From NCBI GenBank assembly GCA_023634235.1, contig JAMKCF010000013.1, forward strand, positions 5,989,827-6,053,826: a DNA stretch of 64,000 bases. The letters are read 5' to 3'. Source of the DNA: Pisaster brevispinus (lineage: Eukaryota; Echinodermata; Asteroidea; Forcipulatida; Asteriidae). This document shows positions 11,001 to 25,194 of the stretch, piece after piece. The notes under the pieces are model-generated. The model was not told where the DNA came from. It ran no database searches and saw only the letters and a program-made list of their open reading frames with translations. Position numbers and translations under genes: made by a program. The first letter of the stretch is position 1; each line of letters begins with the position of its first letter.

Positions 11001-14000
11001 GTCACCACTTTTTTGTGTAGCGTCAGGCAGTTGGTGTCAAACGCTTGCACACAATGCAAAGTACGTGTACGTTAGTAACTTTAATCAACTTTTAATACAA
11101 TGCAAAATATTCGTTTTGTGATGAAAGACACCGTGTTAGGTTTGACTAATTTACAGGACCATTGAGGAGAACAGTTCATGTGTATGTTTATTTGGTTTGT
11201 TGCGAAAAATGCCCCAAATACTTTTTTTCAGTGTGTGGCCACTCGGGGGGGGGGGGCACCAGTTGGCGATCGTTTTTTGACTGATTTCTCTTGGAAAGTC
11301 TTGATGAAGCCAGGATCATATAGGCTGTATATTTTAAGAACCACATCTCCGTGTTCAAATAATTTATCAAATGACCTCCGGATTAACGTTATAAACATGC
11401 CGGTATTTGCGGGTTCATGTCCCACAATCATGTTTTAAAAATTACCCTTTCAGTTTCCGTTGCGGTTTATTACTAAAAAAAAACTGTCACATCACAATTT
11501 TCACTACGAAAATTAAGTAGGTCTAAACACAATTCGGAACTTGAATTTTCTCGATCTTCTTCCTCTAAGCTGTAAAATAAGGGAAACTAAACTAAAGAGC
11601 CGACACTTGTATTCCCCTGGCCCTGTCCTTGCGCAGCATTCATAATAGTTCACTGTATCCGTGTATGACGTCACTGCTACCCAGACAATGTCCGTATTGC
11701 GTGAACTGTCAAGACACCTGTCCATAACACCTGTTGCCCGAGTGGACGGACAACAGAAGCGCGTGGTGGCTAGCTACGCTTGGATAAGCTTTTGTAAACG
11801 ACAGAGGGCGCTAGTCTGTGTTAGAGCCACCGGTCACATACATTTTGTGTGCATTATGTTCTGTACAAGAGGAACATAGAGTGTTCAAGTATGGGAACGG
11901 GGGGGTACCCTCTTCCCCCATATAGGACATGGTATATCTGTATCATTTACAGTGGTGCACATGAAGTCTTGGTACCAACAGCTCCGACATGATTGGTTGG
12001 ATTTGTGAACAAGTGGTCACACTATTTGTTATTGTGATTAAAACTTGAGTCTTCAAACGAAATACTTTACCAGACATTCTAATGTAAAAAGAGACAAAGT
12101 GGTACGGCCAGTTGGCGCACTTTTTACCGGGAATCATGTGACTTCTATAATGCGACAGTGTACAAAATAAACATCGATCTATCTTATAAAATGTTCTCTA
12201 AAATTAGCTCCATATATTAAGCTGCATTGGCAAGGAGCTTTTTTTAACCCAACGTTTTATAAGGACCTTATTTTGCTATAATAAGTTTGTTGTGCCTCTA
12301 AGTAGTAAGGTCCCATTATTAAAAAAGGAAAATCATAAAATGGGTCTACAGTTATGGCAACCATTTTGTGTTTTTGTTTTTTACCTGCATACTAACTTCA
12401 GTCAAAAATCATTTTGGAATTATGTTATAAAAAGTGAGTCTGATCAGTACATTCTAAAATGCATTATACGAAGTTGAGATGGTCAAACTTTTGGCCATAT
12501 TATTTTTTCTGGTTTTTGTTTGTATGTGATATTTATAGTGGGTATATAATTGATATCAACCATGAACTTTGAAATTTAAAGAGGGGAAGGGGAACAGTAT
12601 GTGCCCCCTCATTCCCGTGGGTCGAGGGGAAAAGTCCGATCCTGATATGGGGTTAAAAACAAAATTAATGTTTCAGTTTCCTAATTGGACAACTTGCTTT
12701 GAAGGCAGGGTGTACTTTTCGCAATTACTTTACAAGTTTTTGACCATAAAAACTCCTGGTAAAGAGCACTGGGGAGCTGTTGATATTATAAAACACCATA
12801 AGAGACGACTCCCTTTGAAGCGGTGCAGTTTTAGAGAGAGAGGTAAATTTTCCCCCAAAATTTTGAATCTGAGAAAGACTTCAGGCATGAAACCTTTCTC
12901 AGGCATCTGTAAGCTGACACAATTCTGTGCAACGGGGGTGTTTTTTCTTTCATTATTTTCTTGCAACTTCCATGACCAATTGAGCCCAAATGTTTGTTAT
13001 TTCATGCATAATGTTGGGATACATACGAAGTGAGGAGACCGGTCTTTGACAATTACCAAAAGTGTACCCTGTGTTTCTTTGCGGCTCTTACTGAAGTAAG
13101 CCTATACCCCGCGGTAGAGGATCTTGCAGAATTTACTCCAAAAGTCCAGGCCTGTAAAAATGGCATGACATTCACCCAATCTTGCTCTCAAAGTAACTCT
13201 GATGGATACTATAGCGGCATCACCGGGTTCGATGTAAACAAAACAAAATCAATTCAGTAAATTGTCAATCATCACGAACTTTTAAAAGACAGGGCAATCA
13301 TGGTTTTGCCTCGAAATGTTAGAGGTGAACTTTTTTCTTTTAAACCCCGTTGGAGTTTCAAACCAACTTTGTGGTAAATGAGTAGAAGTCTTTTTTATTG
13401 AGCAAGCATTTTGTATTAACAATAATTTGACCGTTTGAGTCATTACATGTCATGTCAGTTTTGAAAACGAAAATAGACCTATAGGCCTATATAAAGATAG
13501 ACAAAGTGTCTCGATTTCTAAAGACCGTAAAATCCTGTACCCTGCCTTAACAGGATCGAGTAACATACTTTCCAAATAACGTAATAAGCTCATATACATA
13601 ATTAATCTTTAGCGGTTCAAACCAATTAAGTTGAGGCAATAATCTACTTTTTTTTAAGTAACCAAATGTCCAGGTACAAAAAAAAAGGATAACGAGGATG
13701 TTAAAATTCGGTGATGAGAAATTCTTTCGGTTGTACTGACAACAGGGAATACATTCATGAATTGGTTTGCAATCTAGTCCGCAAGTTTGGGCTTCGGTCC
13801 CCACGGGGGGAATTTGCATCGCGTTCAATGGGAAAAGTACACGATGCGCCCGTATCAAACGAAGCTCGTATCAAATAAAAACGGGGGGCTGACACACCTA
13901 CGGAGATAGTCCGATTTGACTTTCTGTCAAGCTCAAGAGAATGTAATGACTCTGAGCTTTACTTGCGTTGACATGCATAAACAAGCTGCGCTTTGACCGA

Positions 14001-15165
14001 CAATTCTGCTTATCGTAAATTAAACAAACACAGACGTTATAATTCAAATAAATACATTTGAGAATGGATTTTGGAAAATACTCCATTTCCATTTGTTAAA
14101 AGTCATCCTATACCATTTCTAATAAATTATTCAGTGTGCTTTCTGGGTCCAATTCAAGTAAGACAACCATAGGGAAAAGGTACGATATTAGATTGCAATA
14201 AACAAATCAAGAGTTGTTGTTTTTTTCTATAGGGGATTCAAGTTACTATATGTAAATTATCTAAATATTGTCCGTTATTGTGTTTCCAATATGAAATACT
14301 ATCAGTTTATAACAACATGAATAGTTGTTGTTAAATATGCAAACATTAAACTTGAGAATTTTTGTACAAATTTATTATTTATACCGTTCATGTGATTTCC
14401 GAAGTGGGCCTATTGAACCTTTCCCTTACGGTAAGAATCTTACACTTAATAAATAGACCTTATTCATGGTGCAGCCATCTTGATTTTCTCCCATTCAAAT
14501 GAATGTAACCAAACCGAGGCTGGAAGGGCAAATAGTCTGGTTCATTTTTGTTCAATGACTATTAGCATCCATGTTACAGGATACAGGGAGCATGACCAAG
14601 ATGGTGGCAACTTGAAAGGTCTATTCAAAGGGCATAAAGAAGATATCGAAGTGGATTTTTTTTTAATGGGCTATTCCAGTCACATGCAGTTTATTGTATA
14701 TTGGGAGGAGATAGACGTGATGGTGTTAGCGATTGGTCTTGTTTCTCTGAGTATACTGATAATGTTCATCCCTTTGGGTTTAGTCTCAACTGACTCCATT
14801 CTTTGATGTCATCGAATCGGTGTTCATTGGTAGCAGTCCACTATTGGTTTATAGTTTTGGGTGCACGCGTCACTGCATAACCGCCTCAAATCAGATGTAA
14901 CGGGCAGGCACACATGGCTAGACGCGTAGACTAATTTTTACCGTGAGTCCCCAATGGAGTTAGGATGGCGGTCATTGACAGTGGTCCTTGCACTTGCTTC
15001 ACATTTTGATTCATTTCATGTCTCTGCTGTTGTGTATTCCTAACTCTCATGCACAATAGTTCGAGGTCTTTGTTCTTGATGACCCGTTTCCAATCAGGAA
15101 TCAAGGGCTTACAGTTGAAGAGGAAGTTGGAGATGAAGTTGAAGAAGCATTTTCACTGTCCGTGT

Positions 15166-15400
15166 TTCAATGGCATCACCTCCATCTACAACAATTTTTT
15201 CAGTTCAATGTTCGTCTGCATTTTAACTGTCTGTGTTGTATGGATTCAATGGCATCACCTCCATTTACAATGGCTTTTAGTTCAATGTTCGTCTGCACTT
15301 TTACTGGCTGTATATAATATATGCTGTTGCATGAATTCAATGGCGTCACCTCCATCTACTATAGCTTTCAGTTCAATGTTCGTCTGCATTTTTATATACT
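15166..15400. repeat. Imperfect tandem repeat, about 79-91 bp unit, three copies
   Basis: TTCAATGGCATCACCTCCAT begins at 15166 and 15245, and a one-base variant begins at 15336. Each is followed by AGTTCAATGTTCGTCTGCA. The units differ by small indels. An open frame crosses the array, but it is low in complexity and resembles nothing known. Confidence 0.6.
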
Positions 15401-16720
15401 GGCCCAATCAATTTGTCCAGGACGCCGATATCGTCAAAACAACAGTTTTTGATTGGTTCACATTGACGGGCTGTGGTTGTATTATCATGTTCATTTACTG
15501 GAAGATCACAACGGTAGTTTTGAGTGCTTTGCATCTGTAACCGATGTTGTTCAAAAGCAGTAGAAAGTGCATGTTTTGTCTTTATAAGTTGAAGACGTTA
15601 TCCTTCTTAGAATTGGCTGGTATAGCGGGTATTCACTGCTCTAGAAAATCGTCTCCTTTTTATCACCAGAGTTCGATGTTCATCAGATCAAAACTTTCAT
15701 CAGTTCGATGGTCGGGGCACACCGGTGCTACAACCCAGGGTAAGCGAACCTGGGAACGGGGGATGTCAAACTCTCGCAAACCAAGCCAAACCGCTAGGCC
15801 TACTCCTCCACAATTCTTTACAAAAAACACCATCGTAAGTGAACCAGCATGTGATTGAAATAATCCTTAATTAACAATTTTACAGGGTGGAGTTATGATG
15901 TTATCATCTTTATGGGGAAAATCTATTGCTCAACAACATTGTTTTGGTAGTTGAATTTCTTTTTGTCAAAAAGAGCTTTGTTAAAAAAACCTAAAAACGT
16001 TCAACCCCCAAAATCCCACAAACATGGCATGTTCAGTATATAAAATATTCGCATCTATAGACCATGTACATGTAGCCTTTGTTTACAAAAAGAATAGCCT
16101 AAGCTGTTAGGCAAGATACTTCACTGGCCATATTGAGGGAAATTGTAAATTTTGAATCACAATTTCCAAATAAATTCAAGAGTTATACAAATAACAACTG
16201 TAATTTTTTTTTAGATATCCCCCTTTCTTCATAGTGACAGGGGATACAAATAGTACAGTGCAATCTTGCGTTTTGCTCCATAGAGCTGTATATGCAAATT
16301 GTGCCTGCAGGAAGTCCAGGCTCTGTGGCTCTTTTGTAAACATGTCATGTCACCGGTTACATGGTCTATACAGAAAAGGCCGCATCCATCAACCTCCAGA
16401 ATTTAATTGTATGAATACTTAGTGTGCAATAAGTGAAAATGGTTCTAACTTTGCACGCATTAATACATGGTTCAATTTGTTTAAACTCATCCACCAAACA
16501 TCCACGTACTGTAGGTGCGTAATTTATGAACATGCCTATGAGCCTTCTATGAAACCATCTTATTACCATGCCATTTATTTGAAGATAATTCTGAGAAGCA
16601 AGTAAACACTTCTTCATTTCTTTATCTCCCTTCGGGAGGACAGGGTCTAATCCTTCATGATCACGTGTCTTTGGAGACCCGGTCATCTTTGTTGTCTTCG
16701 TATTAAGCCATGCCTTTTTT

Positions 16721-17170
16721 GACTCTCTACTCTGATGGCCATCGCCACAAGAATCTAAGTCCGGCTGGCTACTCTTATGACAGTGCCTTTGAGAAGTAGG
16801 AAATGCACCCATGTGGTATGGACTCTCTACTCTGATGGCCATCGCCACAAGAATCTAAGTCCGGCTGCCTACTCTTACGACAGTGCCTTTGGGAAGTAGG
16901 AAATGCACTCATGTGGTATGGACTCTCTACTCTGATGGCCATCGCCACAAGAATCTAAGTCCGGCTGGCTACTCTTATGACAGTGCCTTTGGGAACTAGG
17001 AAATGCACCCATGTGGTATGGACTCTCTACTCTGATGGCCATCGCCACAAGAATCTAAGTCCGACTGCCTACTCTTACGACAGTGCCTTTGGGAAGTAGG
17101 AAATGCACTCATGTGGTATGGACTCTCTACTCTGATGGCCATCGCCACAAGAACCTAAGTCCGACCGGTT
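16721..17170. repeat. 100-bp tandem repeat array with 200-bp higher-order period
   Basis: The unit starting GACTCTCTACTCTGATGGCC recurs at 16721, 16821, 16921, 17021 and 17121, exactly 100 bp apart, with the last unit partial. Copies 1 and 3 share GGCTGGCTACTCTTATGAC and CACCCATG, while copies 2 and 4 share CTGCCTACTCTTACGAC and CACTCATG. The array therefore duplicated as 200-bp pairs. Confidence 0.9.
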
Positions 17171-20100
17171 ACTTGACAGCTTTCTAATAGAAGCTGGAAA
17201 CACACTCATCCCTGTATGTTCGATCTGTCTTGATGCTATAACTTGATGTGCTTCACTTTGGCCAAAAGCTTTTCGGCTTTGACGAAAATGCAGAGCCATA
17301 TCAGTCGGTTGATAGAGACTTTGTGAATGCTCACGACAGTTTCGAAGAGCAGTACACCTTTCCACAAAATAATGGCTGAATAAGAAGGTTTCACAGGCTT
17401 TAATTCTTTGTTTATATGTATACTTGGTGGGGGCGTTGACATAATATTTACAGCAATCGCCCAAAATGAGAAGAACCCTGTCAAAGCTGCTAATTCAGTG
17501 TTCTTTATTTTGACAGGAAATCGCACCTCTTTTTTTTTACCCGTTGAACAAAATAATTTCAAACTGAACCATTTATTTATACGAGACAGAATTAGTTTGA
17601 AGTTATGAGCAAAGACTAGGGATCTCTGTTTCTTAACTAAACATGCCATGTGATTATTCTTGAACGTTTTGTAACACTCTTTTGCAATGATTTAGTCTGC
17701 AAAGGGCACACTACGGAGCCCTAACTAATAATTTGAGCTCTTTATTTCGTGCTCACGAAATCATTTCGTGCACTCAAAACAAGTTATTTCGAGTGCAAGA
17801 AATAGCCCCGAAACCCAAATTGATTCTTTACGTGAATTTGTTTTCATCATGACCCATCAGTGGCTCTGTAGTAAGAAGTATGTCTTCTATGTCTTCTTTA
17901 TAGAAGAATTATTAAGTTGGGTTTGATTATTAAGCTCAGATTTGAAGTATTATAATCTCTTGTATGAACAAGGTTCATTTCAAACAAAAGTAAACAATTT
18001 AATCAAAATATTTATAAAAAAAAGTTCTCTGCTTGTCTTAGTTGAAAGTTGTTAAAGTCTGTAATATTTCGGCCCTTTTTCTCAGTTTGATAGATTTACA
18101 TAAACCTGTTTCATGCTTCAGCAATCTATGTCTTATAAAATAAAATGGGGCGGACTATAGTTTTACGTCCAGCCTCATTATGTCCACATCTTCGTGAATA
18201 ATATAGTGCTGTAGCATGATCAATATTTAATCTTGCCCTTATGAATGATACGGTACTTAAACTGGGCAAAACGCCTCCAGAAAAAAAAATGTATTTACTT
18301 TTGAAACGATATTGTGCTTGCAAAATAAATTGTTTTGGACTAAACGAATTGATAGTTTTTATAATGTTAAACCGTGTTCTCTTTGCTGACAAACGATTGA
18401 TGACATTATTAAGTATTAATGAACACCATGTTGTTTTGTACCGTATCATTCTAAATGGAACCACAGATAGGCTACACTGAATAAACAGAAATGGTAAAGG
18501 AGAATATTATTACTATGTCTACTTCAAAATGAATAAAACTACAACGTCTGTGATAGTGTATAACAATAAGCAGAAGAAAACTGTATTACAATGAGAACAC
18601 CTCTGAGGTAGACTTGTATTCCATCCCGAACCTAACGTCGAAGTGCGAAACCGGAGCAGTCAAAGTCCGAGTCCGAATCGTCCGTATTGGTCAAAGTCCG
18701 AACCCCACGCCAAGACTTAATTGTAAAAAATAATATAGGGGGTCTATCAGCAAAAATTTGACCACCGTTTCATTATTTCATGATACACAAAACCCTTTAA
18801 AAAATTTAATCGTTCAAAGTTTTTTTCTAAAAGTTTGCTTTCCCCCACTGCATCGGAAAAAGTTACAGACTTATCACGTTTTAAAAAAAGGGTAATAAAA
18901 GTACGAAATTTCCCCACATTTCTCACAGCTATAGATAGGCCTATTTAGTAGTATTTTGGTTTTGTCTCTGAGAACATTTTCACAGTGTCCAAGTCGCTTG
19001 AATACGCGTCACGAAGGGATGTCATACAAGTCTACCCCAAGGTAGCTAAACTTGTCAATCGAACTACAGGGTGTGGTCAGCCCATCCGGAAACGCAGTGT
19101 GCAATCATTGTGTTCAAGATCGCTATTAAGCTAGAGTTAGAAGGTCTGCAACTGAGGTGGTCAAGTTGCTTATCTGACCATGATATCTTTGGTACAAAGC
19201 TAAGCATGTGGATGGTCATTTTCACAACCTCTTTTGTTTATGGTTTTTTTTATTCAGGCCTATTTATTTAGTAGTTTTATCTATTTAAATTGTTTTAGCA
19301 GAGTCACATTTAACTGCTCAAGCGTGGAGCCTGCGCGTCTTTGAAGCGCGCGCCTACGACGCAAAGATTTCTCAGCGTATCTCGTTGTGGTTACCAGACT
19401 TGTTGTTCTTGGAGAAAGGTCACGAATGAACAATGTGCTACGATGGGGGGCGGTTCTGGCAACCTCACTTTTAAATAAATAAATGAATAAACACACTTGA
19501 ATCGTCATCAAGCGAACAGAGTATTTTAAATAGTAAATTGAAACTGCAAGTTTGTGTTCCCATCGATTGTTACACAAATATTAATGGAAGTCTTCCATAC
19601 AAAACAATAGGCTATTGTAGACAATTTTGCTACTATTAGCCGTCAGCCAAACACAATTGTCAAAATAGAAATTACAGGTATAATTATGCTAAAGAGACTC
19701 ACTGTACTTTTTCTGTTACAAAAATACATTGATGTCTAATAATAATGATGGTTATATAACGGCACAAAAGGAAAAGTGCACCATCAGTTTTTGGAAGAGA
19801 AAAATAATTTCCATATGTTGTCAATAATTATTATCACATCTTACAAACAACCTAAAAATTTCATCAAGTTGGTGGTGACGTTTTATTTAAAACGGTATTT
19901 CATGGATTTTGTGCTCGTTCATAATATAGCGCTTAGTTCGACTACTGCATCTGTATTCATATTTGTTTGTGGTTTTCAACTGCTTTTTCTTCATTCGGCA
20001 GCGAAATTGTTCTCTTCTTATCCAGTTTGCTTCATAATTAATGGTAGGCAGAATTATTTGGAGGATTTATACTACAGTTAGTGAGCTTTTAGATTGAAAC

Positions 20101-20486
20101 TAATCATATAACTTCAATCATTCCCAATTTTGCAAGTCAATATTGAGAGATACAAAAAGTAGCGGGTCAAACATTACAATGCATCCATTAAAATGTTGAT
20201 TATTATGGTTTAGGGAATGTTTGTATTCGGTCTACGGGGTTTCATATTTGACTAGTTGGCCTGAACAACAATTCAAGAGCTGCATTATAGTGATTATAAA
20301 CCTGCAATGTTTTTACTGAGGATGTCGACATTCAATGATGCGGGCAATATGTTTCAGTTTTATAATAGAGTTTTCACTTGTTTGTTCGAAGTTCTAATGA
20401 TTTTAATCATTTTCATTTCGATCATCAAACTTTGAAACACACAGATCAACACTAGCTCATGTTTGTCAAGAATACTGTTACCAGAT
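17171..20486. other. No gene recognised
   Basis: AT-rich sequence with short chance ORFs only. A small inverted repeat (ATTTCGTG CT CACGAAAT) lies at 17745-17763. Nothing else is supported. Confidence 0.5.
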
Positions 20487-20593
20487 AGCCATTTTTCCCC
20501 GGGTGGTGTAGGCCTGTGAACACTGCGTCACTGTCTGTCTGCTGACGTTTGCGCTCTGTGTCTTTATGCCGGACCAGGCCAGCATTGGTCTTT

Positions 20594-21479
20594 CTAGTGA
20601 ACCTCATGGCACCTACTTGAGATAACCGCCATCTGAAAAATTAAAAGAACAACAAGAAATCACACTTTCAGTGAGGAATATTTGCCATCGCCACCATTGA
20701 AAATGAAGATGTAACACCACAATCACAACTATAATTCCGTATAGGATATCAATTATTATGTCTTGCAAACTATCTTGCCGAAGGAGGAGTGAAAATACAG
20801 AAAACGAGTGAAAGCCGTTTAAAGTTTAAAGCAAATAATATTCAAAAAGGAATTGTTTAAAACGATGATCTTCATCCTGTAGACAAGCCTCTGACCAAAA
20901 AAAAATCGCAAAATTATGTTTATAACAGTCAATCTGTCACTTGACATTGCATACACCAACCCGAGACTCCGGGCCTAATTGCCACTCAAATAGATCAGGG
21001 TTTGGAAAAGAAAAAAAAGCCTCTACCAATCTAGACAGTTTACTCAGGGAGTTAAGATAGTTTTATACATTTAAAAATGGTGGTTTTTTCTGAAAGGAAA
21101 TATAAAGTTGATATTCATGAGGATAGTGGCACTTAAGATAACTTTCAAGACGTATCCTACGGTATTCTCAGTTGTGAGTGTTAGTGTATAGGCCTACATC
21201 TTTATGTTCAATGTTGCCGCGTTTAGATGGCTCAGTGCGGCTGGTCAGCACTGTAGTGGACCTTTAGCCATGAGTTGGTGCCTTCAGGGTCAGACTAAAT
21301 ACAGGCACAGTTTTGATAATTATGTTTAACTTGACCATCGCAATGAGAACTTAACACAGACAAATGGCAAAATGTTGCAATGATTGTATTATTGAAGTGC
21401 AATACAGATAAGAGAATGTTATTACTTTTCTTACCGTCAAAAAACTGACGCCATCACTCCCCGGGGTCCAGTACTCCAG
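20594..21479 (-). CDS. Candidate 3'-terminal exons of an unidentified gene
   Basis: On the minus strand, 21479-21435 is a 45-nt segment. It is flanked by an acceptor (CTACATTCAG) and a strong donor (ACG/GTAAGA) and is open in only one frame (LEYWTPGSDGVSFLT). The next downstream acceptor (TTTAATTTTTCAG) gives a segment starting at 20632 that continues in phase as MAVISSRCHEVH and stops at TAG 20594. The DNA on to about 20487 is unusually GC-rich for this region, so it may be 3' UTR or a differently framed exon. A further upstream candidate, 21790-21728 (RFTGAFGEGLAHTQ...), also has a good acceptor and ends in phase. I recognise no family. Very short exons can arise by chance, so this is a candidate only. 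Confidence 0.25.
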
Positions 21480-22346
21480 CTGAATGTAGTAGTAATTTAC
21501 ATTCACAGCGTCTAGTCGTCATGGTAAATGCCTTAGTACAAAAGTACAATAGTGCGAATTCTTCCTCCAGTACAAACAATTTGAATAACTGTAGGATGAG
21601 ATTCAAAATTTGAATAACAGTAGGATGGGGGTGCTTGATGCAAAGTGGGAGGTTGGTTGCATGCAGCTATTCTATGTTCCACATGCATGCTTCTCCGCCC
21701 TGGTACCCTGAACGTTCGGTGGTTTTCTTGCGTGTGGGCGAGCCCCTCTCCAAACGCACCTGTGAACCTCTGAACAATAAAAGGCAATTCTACAGAGGTA
21801 GTCAACCGAAGGAGGGTGTGTGTGTGTGTGTTCATAATCTTGAAGAATATAAATTGTTTTATAACTTCATTTGTTTATAGAAGATAATCACTTCGTGGAA
21901 TTTCAAGGAGATGAAAATAATAAGACTGAGTGTGACAACATAACCACCCAACTTTCCATCAAAGACTGTTGCATAATTCCTCCTTCATAAAACAAATTGG
22001 AAACATTATTTTGAAGTTAAAACACTGCAAAGTTGGACGTTGCCAGCAAATACATACATCCATTGTCTTAACCACATCGTACACACTGGTGAGCTCATAA
22101 TGCCATGATAAGCAAAGCTGGACTTTGAGTGGCATAGAGGGCCTACCGATGGGGGCCAATCAACATGGGTCAGTGATTTGGTTAGAAGGGGGCATGACAA
22201 AGCTCTGCCAGCATACTTATCGGTCTGTCAGCTCTCAATGGTAGATGAAACCAAACTAAACAACTTATAAAATAATTACAAACAAATAAGCTTAAATTAA
22301 CCAAGGCAATACCTAGACGTGTTGACAACACACTAAGATAAAATAA

Positions 22347-22420
22347 ATTAATAATAATAACAATACATTTATATAGCGTCAATCAATATGTTAAATGCTC
22401 TAAGGCGCTTCACAAAAAAC
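22347..22420 (-). mobile_element. 3' tail of a CR1/L2-like non-LTR element
   Basis: On the plus strand this reads TTAATAATAATAACA, then CATTTATATAGCGTC, then CTCTAAGGCGCTTCACA. Its reverse complement is a typical GCGCTATATAAATG(ATT)n retrotransposon terminus. Only the end remains. Confidence 0.4.
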
Positions 22421-24324
22421 ATAAAGTTATATTGAAATGCACTAACATGATTTAATAAGCATAAAAAGGTACACAGGAAAACGTTGAGAAAAAAAAGTAT
22501 GCAAAACAAATCCTCTGGGAAAGAAAACTTGTCAGTATGTGCCGACAACGTATCACAAGGGGGCGTTGCAACCATCAGGTCCCTCGATCTGGAGTGTGTA
22601 AAAACCATTCTCATAAAGGCGAGCAGAGGAAAACAAGACCATGTGTGTGGACATTAATAGCCCGAGGTTAAACTGAGGCTGGAGAGTCACTTCCGAAAAT
22701 TAAAATAAAACGAGGATTTTATCCTCTTTGAAAAATAAGGAGAAGTGTCCTTTACAATAATTGAACTGTGAGTTATCGATATCACAAAGTTAATGCATTA
22801 TGAGAATAATTCTATGAAACCCGTATGGCTGTTGTGCGAACCATACAGGGTAACTCTTCCACGGCCTATTTTGTTCCTATATGATCAACCATTCATGCTG
22901 AAGGACAACCAGAGTTCAAATTCAGTAACTAGAGGTCGAGTCAAGTCCAAAAAGAGATTTTGCCCTTGGCACAGAAATTTACACACATTTACAAAAGGGT
23001 GATCGACATCGATGTACTCACAGGGCGCTTGGTAACAACTCATAATGGTATAGATTATACCTATTGACAACAGTTGCCATGATGAAAGAGCGTTCATTGT
23101 GTGGGGAAGTTTGCCCGTACTTTTGTGTAAAATAATGAGGGCGGTAAATAACTCGCCCAAAAAGTCAGTCGATGAATGCCATGACGTATGATATCAACAA
23201 TAGTAGTCAACTTGAAACTGGAGGTGTAAACTAATTAAAATGTTTACACGCACGGTATAGAACCGTGACGTTTAGGCACGGTCTTTATCAAAGGAAAATA
23301 AGTCAACCACGAAGTAGAGACAGTTAACAACAAAAATATAATTTATCATTCTAATAATCGTTCCCAAAATTCTAATCGTATACCGATCGCGTCTGTAAAC
23401 AGTTGTACTTGGTAACGGATAATGCTTTTGTGGGTGAAAATGCGACAACTGCGACAACCATAGTAGATTCCAGGTCACGTCCCGTCCAGAGCCACTCTCG
23501 GCTACAAGAAAATATACCCTTAGTCTACTGGCTAAACACTCAACAGTGTGTCGGGGTGTTGCTGGTTGGTGGTTGACTGCTGTTAAGCGAAATTGACAAA
23601 GGTGAGTTTACATCTTCTGAAGGATTTCTCTGAAAACTGGGAACTCGATATTGGGGAAAATCTGCGTGTGGTTTATTTTTAGGTGAAAATGGATCTGTTC
23701 CGCGGTGGACGATTTGTAAAAAATAACAAACACCCACACACACACACACCAAAATTAGAAACTATATATACCAAACATAGACTACACCACTCGTTCAAGT
23801 TAGTGCATAAGTTGCGTGGATCTCAAATGCAGAGCAGATTTCGTGGAGGAAGAACAACTGATAAAACAAGTCTTTGAAGATCCATATTTCTGAGCATATT
23901 TTCAAGGTACGACATCAAAGGGCCCAAACGACGGGGGATTTGGCGAACGAAGGGCCTCCGTGAAGGTACTGATGTTTGTAAATGAACTAAAGAGCTCAGG
24001 TTGAATGATTTATAAATGTACGTTTCTTTGATTCTCGTCGTCCTAGTTAAATAACTAAATGTTAATTGTTTAATTAGGGGGCCTGTATATACACCGAACT
24101 TTCATAACTATAAATAGTCTCTTCCGCGCTGGTAGAATGAATAGCAAGACGAGTTCTCAACAACCTAACGCAGGAAAGCAGATGAACACATGGTACATTA
24201 TAGCAATTATAATCTGAAATGTATTAAATAGAATTGGTGAGGAATTTCATTAAAACTTCAGTCTGAAAGCTTAATACTGATTATAAAGCTCACACTAAAA
24301 CTTTGTTTTCTCCTGTGAAATATC

Positions 24325-24480
24325 CCCCCCCCCCCCGAAATGAAGTCGTATTCGAGAAAACAGTATCTGAAAACCTAAACACGCAACAGCTGATTTCAGA
24401 TATTGTAAAATGGTTAAGTTTTTTCACTATTTTCTCCTGACCCACACAACGGATTAAGCTCAAATTTTCACAGTTTTGTT
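24325..24480 (-). repeat. Dispersed repeat, inverted copy of 3.6-3.9 kb
   Basis: Starting from a C-run, GAAATGAAGTCGTATTCGAG, CAGTATCTGAAAACC and AAGCTCAAATTTTCACAG mirror the segment at 3.6-3.9 kb. Confidence 0.45.
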
Positions 24481-25194
24481 ATTTTAGTATTGGCCTATAG
24501 TTCATCCCAAAAACATATGAACGCCGTCTTCGACTATTTCGTCAGCTCTACCAAAATAACTTTAAACATAAAACAAAATCACAAGAATACACAAGAGGTC
24601 ACAAGAATACACGTACAGCTTTTGTGTTTTGAGATAATTTTACAAGAATTGAATATTGCGGTAAATTCCATTGTACATAAAGGGCATTTATTCCGACGGA
24701 ATTCTTTCAAAGAACAGAATCAGGGTTTTTTTTAAGAAGGGGAGCTTTTCGACTGGAACCGTTCGTGTATTTTTTTCGGTGGTTACAGATCATTCCTCTG
24801 ACTGCACTCTGCTTTGTTTGACTCCTTTTCCATCTGACCTTATGTTACACTAATCCACTGCAAAAACTGGGTGTTAAAATTGACACCATGGTTGTTTTCA
24901 CATTATAGATACCCAAGAAAGAATCAACACTAATGTAAATGTGTTGGCAGAAATTATTAACACCATGTGGTGTAAATTTGACAAATTTTTTTCCGGTATG
25001 TGACAACACACATGGTGTCAATTTTAACACCCCATTTTGTTTTGCAGTGTACTTGTTTGTGTGTGAGCAATCGAGGACTTAAACAAAAAAGGAATCCGGT
25101 AAAATGAACTTCTGGGGACAGTCATGGCTTTGCTTTCGTGTATAAAACCAATGAAGACGTCGCTAAAAGAAATATAAATTTTGTCAAAACAGTG

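Larger units (their letters stand above)
5661..16720. other. Long stretch without a recognised gene
   Basis: Apart from the elements listed at 5.9, 7.5-8.1 and 15.2 kb, this is AT-rich DNA. Its open frames are short (163 codons at most) and lack homology or convincing splice context. A consensus TGACGTCA lies at 11666-11673 in a mildly GC-rich patch (11.55-11.85 kb) that could be a regulatory region. Confidence 0.5.
21850..25194. other. No gene recognised
   Basis: This contains the retrotransposon tail at 22.3 kb and the inverted dispersed repeat at 24.3 kb. Otherwise it shows unremarkable AT-rich sequence upstream of the DYNLT4-like gene. A 5' UTR exon of that gene may lie here but cannot be placed. 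Confidence 0.5.

Noticed and set aside
15049..15540. A 163-codon ORF
   Set aside because: It is created by the imperfect tandem repeat, has a hydrophobic low-complexity product and no homology.
16366..16848. A 160-codon minus ORF
   Set aside because: Its N-terminal half lies in the 100-bp array, whose period does not keep a frame, and the rest shows no family features.
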